Shown here: piece by piece, positions 36,504 through 42,065 of the stretch
Layout of the letters: each line of letters starts with the position of its first letter
Numbering within the stretch: position 1 is the stretch's first letter
Assembly: GCA_944388125.1 (NCBI GenBank)
Contig: CALXHO010000016.1
Location: forward strand, 1 to 42,065
Reading direction: 5' to 3'
DNA length: 42,065 nucleotides
From: an uncultured Gemmiger sp.
GTDB lineage: Bacteria; Bacillota; Clostridia; Oscillospirales; Ruminococcaceae
The notes under the pieces: generated by a model
Seen by the model: the letters and a program-made list of their open reading frames with translations, nothing else
What the model was told of the DNA's origin: nothing
Database searches by the model: none
Position numbers and translations under genes: made by a program

Positions 36504-38435
36504 TTATTGCTGCGCAGGGGTGGAGTCCATCTCATCCAGTTCTTTCAGCCAGAGGGAGTTGCAGGCATCACTGGGCATGCGCCAGTCGGCGCGGGGAGAA
36601 AGTGTGACAGAACCGACCTTGGGACCATCCGGCAGGCAGCTCCGCTTGAACTGCTGTGCGAAGAAACGGCGGTAGAAGTTTCGCAGCCAGTACAGGAGTG
36701 TGCTGTCGTCATAGCGGCCATGGAAAGCTTGTTTTGCCAGACGGTAAATTTTGGACGGAGTAAATCCAAAGCGGAGTACATAGTACAGGTAGAAATCGTG
36801 CAGCTCGTAGGGGCCGACCAGCTTTTCGGTCTGCTGGCTGAAACTGCCGTCCTTGGCGGCTGGCAGAAGTTCGGGGCTGACCGGAGTGTCCAGAATGTCC
36901 AAAAGAACATCGCGTAACGTATTGTCGGGAGTACTGTCAGCAGCATACCGGACAATGTGGCGGACCAGCGTTTTGGGAACGCCTGCATTCACTCCGTACA
37001 TGCTCATGTGGTCACCGTTGTAGGTGGCCCAGCCAAGGGCAAGCTCGCTCAGATCCCCGGTGCCCACCACAAAGCCGCCGTTTTTGTTGGCGTAATCCAT
37101 CAATTCCAGTGTGCGGACGCGGGCCTGACAGTTTTCGAACGTAACATCATAACAGCCGGGGTCCTGCCCGATATCCTCAAAATGGCTTTGCACAGTGCGG
37201 GTGATGTCGATTTCCGAAAAGCTGACTCCCAGAGCCTGGCAGAGAATCTCGGCATTGGAGCGGGTGCGTTTGCTGGTGCCGAAGCATGGCATGGTGATGG
37301 CGTGGATTTGATTGGTGGAACAGCCCAGTACCTTGCAGGCGCGTACAGCGACCAGAAGAGCCAGGCAGGAATCCAGTCCGCCGGAAATGCCGATCACAGC
37401 GCACTTGGCATGGGTGTGTTCCATGCGCTTGGCCAACCCCTCCGCCTGAATGCGCAGAATCATCTCGCAGCGGTCAGCCCGGGCGGTGGTTTCCTGGGGG
37501 ACAAAGGGGGCGGGGGAAAATTTACGGGTCAAGGAGGTCTCCGTCAGCTGGAGATGGAAGGATACCGTGGTGTATCCGTCGGTCTGCGGAGAGAAACTGG
37601 AGTTGCGGATGCGCTCCTGGAGCAGGCGGTCCAAGTCCAGTTCCGTTTGAGCACGGCCGTTTCCAAAGGGGGCGGCCTCGCTGAGCAGGGCTCCGTTCTC
37701 GGCAATCAGGTTGTGCCCGGCAAAGACCATGTCTGTGGTGCTTTCCCCGTGTCCGGCGTCGGCATAGAGGTATCCACACAGAAGGCGTGCACTCTGGCCG
37801 CTGACCAGTTCACGACGATACGCGGCCTTGCCGATGGTTTCGTCGCTGGCAGAGAGATTTGCAATCACGGTGGCACCGGCCAGCGCATGAGCACAGCTGG
37901 GGGGGACGGGAGACCAGAGATCCTCACAGATTTCCACCCCCAGAACAAAGCCGGGCATTTCCTCACACGCAAACAGCAACCGTGTGCCAAACAGAGTGTT
38001 TTGTCCGGCAAAACGGATCGCTCTGGCTTCCGCTTGGCCCGAGGAAAAATGCCGCTTTTCATAAAATTCATTGTAGTTGGGCAGCCAGGTTTTGGGCACC
38101 AGCCCCAGCAACTGCCCTTTTGCTAGCACGGCGGCGCAGTTATACAGCTTTCCGTCCATCGGTACGGGAAGCCCTACCAGGGTGATTAGATCCAGATCCG
38201 TGGAGGCACGCAGAATCCTGCAGAGATTTGCCTGTGCACCCTGAATAAGAGGTGCCTGCGAAAACAGGTCACTGCAGGTATACCCTGTCAGGCAAAGCTC
38301 GGGAAGACACAACAGTTTGATGCCGTCTGCCGCTGCTGACTGCATTTCGAGAATGATCTGTCCGGCGTTGTAATCGCAATCCGCCACACGCAATGCAGGG
38401 GATGCCGCACGTACAGGAAGAAAACCGTCTTTCAT
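36504..38435 (-). CDS. nadE: Glutamine-dependent NAD+ synthetase
   Basis: Makes NAD+ from deamido-NAD+, using ammonia released from glutamine. The 643 residues form two domains. The N-terminal nitrilase-type glutaminase has the triad Glu46 (LPELCLTGY), Lys115 (PKTWLPNY) and Cys170 (VEICEDLW). The C-terminal synthetase has the ATP-pyrophosphatase motif SGGLDS at 351-356 and the later GTGDLSELALGWATYNGDHMSMY. This is the long form, independent of free ammonia. The start is ATG 38435, with AAAGGCGG upstream. It is divergent from the HTH regulator and is transcribed alone. Confidence 0.96.
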   Translation of the reverse strand: MKDGFLPVRAASPALRVADCDYNAGQIILEMQSAAADGIKLLCLPELCLTGYTCSDLFSQAPLIQGAQANLCRILRASTDLDLITLVGLPVPMDGKLYNCAAVLAKGQLLGLVPKTWLPNYNEFYEKRHFSSGQAEARAIRFAGQNTLFGTRLLFACEEMPGFVLGVEICEDLWSPVPPSCAHALAGATVIANLSASDETIGKAAYRRELVSGQSARLLCGYLYADAGHGESTTDMVFAGHNLIAENGALLSEAAPFGNGRAQTELDLDRLLQERIRNSSFSPQTDGYTTVSFHLQLTETSLTRKFSPAPFVPQETTARADRCEMILRIQAEGLAKRMEHTHAKCAVIGISGGLDSCLALLVAVRACKVLGCSTNQIHAITMPCFGTSKRTRSNAEILCQALGVSFSEIDITRTVQSHFEDIGQDPGCYDVTFENCQARVRTLELMDYANKNGGFVVGTGDLSELALGWATYNGDHMSMYGVNAGVPKTLVRHIVRYAADSTPDNTLRDVLLDILDTPVSPELLPAAKDGSFSQQTEKLVGPYELHDFYLYYVLRFGFTPSKIYRLAKQAFHGRYDDSTLLYWLRNFYRRFFAQQFKRSCLPDGPKVGSVTLSPRADWRMPSDACNSLWLKELDEMDSTPAQQ

Positions 38436-38479
38436 AAGTTGGACCGCCTTTATCTGGAGAAAAGTATAGTATTTTTTCT

Positions 38480-38509
38480 ATCATAACACAGTTCAAAGTT
38501 GCCCTGCAA
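38480..38509 (-). promoter_or_regulatory. Promoter for nadE
   Basis: On the minus strand TTGCAG (38509-38504), an 18-base spacer and TATGAT (38485-38480), with TGT before the -10, an extended element. Confidence 0.6.
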
Positions 38510-38578
38510 TAAAGATGGGGCGGCGGTCCGAGAAAGAGAACGAAAAATAAAATCATATTGTAAAAATGTAATATATAA

Positions 38579-38607
38579 TTGACATTTGTGGAAGCGTATG
38601 TTATTCT
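38579..38607 (+). promoter_or_regulatory. Promoter for the HTH-DUF6773-CPBP unit
   Basis: TTGACA (38579-38584), a 17-base spacer and TATTCT (38602-38607), with TGT in the extended -10 position. The start point falls about 12 bases before the ribosome site GGAGG. Confidence 0.8.
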
Positions 38608-38630
38608 ATGGACAGAACGGAGGTGGCCGC

Positions 38631-38843
38631 ATGGCAAAAAATCTGAGACTCAAGGCGGCGCGGGCGGAAAAGGACATGACACAGGGTGACCTGGCGGAGG
38701 CAGTAGGAGTGTCCCGGCAGACAATCCATGCCATCGAGAAAGGGGAATATAACCCGACGATCCGTCTGTGCAGAGCAATCTGCCGCGTGCTGGGAAAAAC
38801 TTTGGATGAATTGTTTTGGGAAGAGGAGGAGACAGAACAATGA
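38631..38843 (+). CDS. XRE-family helix-turn-helix regulator (YgzD/YozG type)
   Basis: A 70-residue DNA-binding protein that is almost only an HTH domain (about 5-60): LRLKAARAEKDMTQGDLAEAVGVSRQTIHAIEKGEYNPTIRLCRAICRVLGKTLDELF. This compact type is usually encoded with small membrane proteins it controls. ATG 38631 follows GGAGGTGG at 7 bases. The stop overlaps the next start (ATGA), so the three genes form a coupled unit. Its operator is probably near its own promoter, but no clear inverted repeat was found there. Confidence 0.92.
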   Translation: MAKNLRLKAARAEKDMTQGDLAEAVGVSRQTIHAIEKGEYNPTIRLCRAICRVLGKTLDELFWEEEETEQ

Positions 38844-39310
38844 ATACCATCTTCAAGTCAAGTAAACTGGATGAGATGCAGGAAATCCAGATGCTCAAAA
38901 TCGAACATTACGGATTGTGGCTGGCTTTCTGGGGGCTCCTTGTGATCACCATTGTCCAGGCGTCCATGAAGGCACCCTTCCAGCAGTATGCAGCGGAAGG
39001 CTTCCTGCTTTGTGTTCTTGCGGTATTTGAGCTGGCAGCCAGCCTGAAATATGGGCTTTGGGACAGAACCGGCAAGCCCAGTCTGTGGCTCAACCTCCTT
39101 GCCGCTTTCGCCGCGGCGGCAATTACAGGGGGCAGTACTTTTGCCGAACAGAGATACTGGCCCGGTGCCCTGTTTAGCGGTGTTTTCTCTTTCCTGCTGA
39201 CTTTTGGTATTCTGAAGTTTTTTGCCTCACTGTACCGCAAACGCAGGGCAAAGCTGGACCATGTTGAGGAAGACCCTATATCGAATGAGGAGGATGATTC
39301 CCATGACTGA
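38840..39310 (+). CDS. Membrane protein of DUF6773 type
   Basis: A 156-residue protein with an N-terminal helix rich in charge (KSSKLDEMQEIQMLKIEHYG), then four predicted membrane segments (about 25-41, 52-68, 84-98 and 108-125) and an acidic, Asp/Glu-rich tail. The layout matches DUF6773-type proteins seen beside XRE regulators in Clostridia; no function is known. The start overlaps the HTH stop by 4 bases, and the stop overlaps the next gene by 8. Confidence 0.72.
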   Translation: MNTIFKSSKLDEMQEIQMLKIEHYGLWLAFWGLLVITIVQASMKAPFQQYAAEGFLLCVLAVFELAASLKYGLWDRTGKPSLWLNLLAAFAAAAITGGSTFAEQRYWPGALFSGVFSFLLTFGILKFFASLYRKRRAKLDHVEEDPISNEEDDSHD

Positions 39311-40340
39311 AAAAAGCAAAGCCACCCGCAGGGAACTCTGGATTTTTCTGGCCATCGCATACGGCTGCCCTTATCTGATGGGCATTCCCATGTACCTGGG
39401 GCTCAAAGCAGGTACGGATGTCTCGGCGTTTCCCCTGACGCAGATGCTTTACCCTGCAGCCGGGGTGATGCTTGCGTTCCTGGTGACAAGGCGGAAAGAG
39501 GCGCTGCTGCCGCGCGGTTTCTACGGCTTTTATCTGTTTGTCACGGCTGCCATGCTGGTGTGCTGTCTGTGCAGCGCATTTTTGCCCGGTCTTGACTGGC
39601 TCACGATCTCCAACTTTTTCGTGATAGGGGCAAGCCTCGTCGGATGGGTAGTGTTGTTGGCGACCCGAAGGGAAAAACGCTCGGCCTTTGGACTTGGATG
39701 GCGCAAGGGAAGCACAGGCGGTGTCGTTCTTTGCAGTCTTATTTTTGCCGGGATATATGTGCTGCGTATCTTTTTGCCGGCTTTTCTGGCGGGGGCGCAG
39801 AAGGCTTATCTCGATTATCTGCTGACTCCGATGCCATACATTATGCTGTTTAATGTTGTGCTCAGCTTTTTCCTCAGCTTCCTCTGCTTTTTTGGTGAGG
39901 AATACGGCTGGCGGTATTTCTTGCAGCCCCGGATGCAGGAAAGGTTTGGAAGCCGCTGGGGCGTGATTCTTCTGGGGGTTGTGTGGGGGCTCTGGCATCT
40001 GCCGCTCAATCTGTTCTATTATGCGCCAGATACACCGCTCCAGAGCATTCTGCTGCAACAAATCACCTGCATCAGCCTGGGAATCCTTATTGCCTATGGC
40101 TATCTGAAAACAGGCAACATCTGGGTTGCCGTAATCATGCATTACCTCAATAATAATATGGGACTGGTTTTTGTGCCGGATCTCAGCTTTCAAAATCAGA
40201 CATACGGGTGGGGGGATGTTCTGTACTCGCTGATTCTGATGGGGGTCCTGCATCTGCCGTTTTTGCTCAGCCATGTGTTTGATGGTCGCGGCAAACCGGA
40301 AAAACAGACAGACCTGCCGGATTCCCCGGCAGAAATCTGA
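39303..40340 (+). CDS. CPBP-family intramembrane metalloprotease
   Basis: Predicted intramembrane protease of the Rce1/CaaX-like (ABI) family, 345 residues with about eight membrane segments. The catalytic motifs are complete: Glu199-Glu200 and Arg204 in EEYGWR, His232 in WGLWHLP and His280 in VIMHYLNNN. Members process peptides or confer self-immunity to bacteriocins, but the substrate here is unknown. The ATG at 39303 has GAGGAGG 9 bases upstream, lying within the end of the DUF6773 gene. It is the third gene of the HTH unit and is followed by a terminator. Confidence 0.93.
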   Translation: MTEKSKATRRELWIFLAIAYGCPYLMGIPMYLGLKAGTDVSAFPLTQMLYPAAGVMLAFLVTRRKEALLPRGFYGFYLFVTAAMLVCCLCSAFLPGLDWLTISNFFVIGASLVGWVVLLATRREKRSAFGLGWRKGSTGGVVLCSLIFAGIYVLRIFLPAFLAGAQKAYLDYLLTPMPYIMLFNVVLSFFLSFLCFFGEEYGWRYFLQPRMQERFGSRWGVILLGVVWGLWHLPLNLFYYAPDTPLQSILLQQITCISLGILIAYGYLKTGNIWVAVIMHYLNNNMGLVFVPDLSFQNQTYGWGDVLYSLILMGVLHLPFLLSHVFDGRGKPEKQTDLPDSPAEI

Positions 40341-40368
40341 AACGGGACGCACAGTATCACGATTAAAG

Positions 40369-40406
40369 AAAAGGCCGGAGATCACAGGGAGGATCTCCGG
40401 CCTTTT
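40369..40406. terminator. Bidirectional terminator between CPBP and HAD genes
   Basis: GGCCGGAGATC (40373-40383) pairs with GATCTCCGGCC (40392-40402), flanked by AAAA and TTTT, serving both convergent genes. Confidence 0.9.
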
Positions 40407-40443
40407 GAAAGATACGTATTATGTGGAGCAATAGCGGAAGCTT

Positions 40444-41094
40444 TTACTGCTGGGGCTGGGATGCCGGCATGGGAGCCCGGCGATTGGTCAGATGGATGCC
40501 GCACAGCCCGAGGGCACGGTTGAAAGACTTTTTGTTTTTGTAAAGGATACCGGTGATGCCAAGGTTGTAGGCGGCCTGGGCGTTTTGCTTGTTGTCGTCC
40601 ACAAAGATGGATTCCTCATAAGCAAGATGATACTTTTGCATCAGCAGGGTATAGATTTTGGGATCCGGCTTGTTGACATGCACATCACAGGAGGCGATGC
40701 CGCCGTCGAAAAGCGGGAAGAAATCCCGTTGCTTGATGTTCTCCATGGTGTCGGAAGCAATGTTGGAAAGATAGTACAGGCGATACCCGGCCAGCTTCAG
40801 CTTGCACATTGTCTTGATGGTCGTCTTTTTGGTGCGAAGAATTTTTTCCCACTCGTCAATGACCGTCTGGACTTCAAAGGTGCGGCCGCACTCTGCGGCG
40901 TTTTCCAGCATAATGCGGTTGGCGGCAGCTCGGGTGATATCGCCCCGGTCCAGATCCTGCCATTCCTTGCTGCCGAAGGTCAGATCATATACGGCGTCCT
41001 CGGCGGACTTGTTCATGAAATAATCCATGAGGAAATCCCGGGGGTTGAAGTCCACTACAACGCCGCCCAAATCAAAAATGATGTTTTTATACAT
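40444..41094 (-). CDS. HAD-superfamily hydrolase (YihX-like)
   Basis: Predicted small-molecule phosphatase. The HAD motifs are all there: FDLGGVVVDF with nucleophile Asp8, YLSNIASD (motif II), KPDPKIY (motif III lysine) and FVDDNKQN (motif IV). The second aspartate of a DxD is replaced by Gly in DLG, as is typical of the YihX-like (alpha-D-glucose-1-phosphate phosphatase) branch, which tolerates it. The 216-residue length fits. ATG 41094 has GGAGG 10 bases upstream; the longer open frame lacks a site and runs over the promoter. The end is convergent with the CPBP gene. Confidence 0.9.
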   Translation of the reverse strand: MYKNIIFDLGGVVVDFNPRDFLMDYFMNKSAEDAVYDLTFGSKEWQDLDRGDITRAAANRIMLENAAECGRTFEVQTVIDEWEKILRTKKTTIKTMCKLKLAGYRLYYLSNIASDTMENIKQRDFFPLFDGGIASCDVHVNKPDPKIYTLLMQKYHLAYEESIFVDDNKQNAQAAYNLGITGILYKNKKSFNRALGLCGIHLTNRRAPMPASQPQQ

Positions 41095-41151
41095 AAATCG
41101 GGAACCTCCAGGCACGGGGCCGTTCATTTTGAATGTCAGATATGATTTTGC

Positions 41152-41180
41152 ATTATACACCATTTCTGCCGTTCTGTCAT
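41152..41180 (-). promoter_or_regulatory. Promoter for the HAD hydrolase gene
   Basis: On the minus strand ATGACA (41180-41175), a 17-base spacer and a perfect TATAAT (41157-41152). Confidence 0.8.
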
Positions 41181-41213
41181 CTGCCGCAAGGCACAAAACG
41201 CTTGATGCTGCAA

Positions 41214-41219
41214 TATAAT
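41214..41219 (+). promoter_or_regulatory. Possible -10 box for the YlmC/YmxH gene
   Basis: A perfect TATAAT lies 38 bases before the start codon, but I find no good -35 at the expected distance, and no TG before it. Confidence 0.4.
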
Positions 41220-41256
41220 AAAGTGAACTGACAGAATATGGCGGGAGGGGAGAAGT

Positions 41257-41526
41257 ATGACGCTGCATGATTTGGGCAGAAAAGATGTGATCCGGGCAAA
41301 AACAGGTGAGAACCTGGGCAGGGTGGATGACATCGGCTTTGACGCGAAAACCGCCCGGATCCAGTCGGTGATCCTGCGGGGCAGATGCAGGCTGTTTGGC
41401 CTGCTGGGACGGGATGAGGATCTGGAAATCCCCTGGGAGAGCATCCTGAGTGTGGGGGCAGACGTGATTATGGTGGAGCTTCCCGATCAGTCCTGCAGCC
41501 GCTCATCCAGGCGTATTCTGGGCTGA
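41257..41526 (+). CDS. YlmC/YmxH family PRC-barrel protein
   Basis: A small protein of 89 residues with a single PRC-barrel-like domain: LHDLGRKDVIRAKTGENLGRVDDIGFDAKTARIQSVILRG and LEIPWESILSVGADVIMVEL. YlmC and YmxH in Bacillus are linked to sporulation by expression, but a molecular role is not established. The ATG at 41257 follows GGGAGGGGAG. It stands alone, divergent from the HAD gene and followed by the rpsB promoter. Confidence 0.85.
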   Translation: MTLHDLGRKDVIRAKTGENLGRVDDIGFDAKTARIQSVILRGRCRLFGLLGRDEDLEIPWESILSVGADVIMVELPDQSCSRSSRRILG

Positions 41527-41617
41527 GGCGGAGAACTCTGTTCCGGAAGTTTTTCTTTGATACTGGTGTTTTACACTTTCTGCGGCATAAAATTTTGGGG
41601 AAATGCCGAAAATATGC

Positions 41618-41646
41618 TTGCAAAGCCTTTGGGCTTGTGCTATTAT
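41618..41646 (+). promoter_or_regulatory. Promoter for rpsB
   Basis: TTGCAA (41618-41623), a 17-base spacer and TATTAT (41641-41646), with TGC as extended -10. Confidence 0.8.
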
Positions 41647-41652
41647 ATTACG

Positions 41653-41760
41653 GCAATACACACGCATTGCGTTGTTTTTTTGTGCCCAATTCCGGTTGGG
41701 TTAGGAAACAATTACGCGGTGCGGAGGGTAAAACTAAATGATATTTGGAGGAAAATCACT
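41653..41760 (+). promoter_or_regulatory. Structured 5' leader of rpsB (possible S2 autoregulatory leader)
   Basis: About 105 bases precede the ATG. GCGTTGTTT (41669-41677) can pair with AAACAATTACGC (41705-41716) with a bulge, enclosing CCCAA-TTCCGG-TTGGG (41687-41702). Known S2 leaders fold in a similar way, but no comparison was run. Confidence 0.45.
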
Positions 41761-42065
41761 ATGGCAGTCGTATCCATGAAACAGCTTCTCGAAGCAGGCG
41801 TCCACTTCGGTCACCAGACCCGTCGCTGGAACCCCAAGATGGCAAAGTACATCTTTACCGAGCGCAACGGCATCTACATCATTGACCTGCAGAAGACCGT
41901 CAAGAAGCTGGATGAGGCTTACAACTTTGTTCGCGAAACCGCAGCCGCCGGCGGCGACATCCTGTTTGTCGGCACCAAGAAGCAGGCTCAGGAGTCCATC
42001 CGTGACGAGGCTACCCGCTGCGGTATGCACTATGTCAATGCCCGTTGGCTGGGCGGCATGCTGAC
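41761..42065 (+). CDS. rpsB: Ribosomal protein uS2 (partial, runs off the end)
   Basis: The first 101 residues of a small-subunit protein. [41 protein letters not shown] is the exact family start, and [13 protein letters not shown] and [11 protein letters not shown] follow. GGAGG lies 11 bases before ATG 41761. The family partner tsf, coding for EF-Ts, would normally follow beyond the window. Confidence 0.98.
   Translation, partial: MAVVSMKQLLEAGVHFGHQTRRWNPKMAKYIFTERNGIYIIDLQKTVKKLDEAYNFVRETAAAGGDILFVGTKKQAQESIRDEATRCGMHYVNARWLGGML

Overview
The window looks like chromosomal core sequence of a low-copy, fairly GC-rich (mid-to-high 50s %) member of the Firmicutes, most likely an Oscillospiraceae/Ruminococcaceae gut bacterium of the Faecalibacterium, Gemmiger or Subdoligranulum type. 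This is inferred from Gram-positive gene order (rplS-lepB-rbgA-rnhB-yraN, tig-clpP-clpX, CIRCE-groES-groEL), a T-box before alaS, sigma-A style promoters, strong AGGAGG ribosome sites, GTG/TTG starts, and genes of Firmicute families (YunB, YlmC/YmxH, RNase M5-like, DUF1540). No 16S gene or database match was available to fix the genus. No prophage, transposase, CRISPR array or resistance island is visible.

Layout. 1-1750: end of a polar amino-acid ABC importer (permease tail, ATPase), a terminator and a YunB-like sporulation gene. 1756-5190: ligA and lysA, each with its own promoter. 5203-9727: rplS with a structured leader, then lepB, rbgA, rnhB, yraN and thrC. 9728-10857: a 136-nt near-palindrome, a small cysteine-rich DUF1540 gene on the minus strand and a divergent metallophosphoesterase. 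10912-14378: tig, clpP, clpX and a strong terminator. 14616-16823: CIRCE-controlled groES-groEL. 17025-20196: alpha/beta hydrolase, VanZ-like membrane protein, class B penicillin-binding protein. 20193-23184: perfect-consensus promoter, T-box and alaS. 23244-27937: HIT protein, phosphoribosyltransferase, comEC, holA and an RNase M5-like gene, tightly packed.

27936-34485 is mainly minus strand: a DUF6311-type membrane protein coupled to an RluA-type pseudouridine synthase; tRNA-Leu (plus strand); a second complete polar amino-acid importer (binding lipoprotein, permease, ATPase) with a long leader and an internal hairpin; and a cytidylate-kinase-like gene. 34670-42065: a MATE transporter, tRNA-Ala(GGC), glutamine-dependent NAD synthetase (minus), a three-gene HTH/DUF6773/CPBP-protease unit, a HAD hydrolase (minus), a YlmC/YmxH protein, and the start of rpsB behind a structured leader.

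Functionally this is housekeeping: protein synthesis and quality control (L19, S2, AlaRS, trigger factor, ClpXP, GroESL, RbgA), DNA replication and repair (LigA, HolA, RNase HII), cell envelope and secretion (LepB, PBP), amino-acid synthesis and import, and NAD synthesis. The most interesting non-coding signals are the near-palindrome after thrC, the terminator-containing leader and tandem palindromes before the second amino-acid importer, and the two ribosomal-protein leaders. I did not find a convincing new multi-gene system; the best candidates are these RNA/DNA elements and the small HTH-membrane-protease unit.
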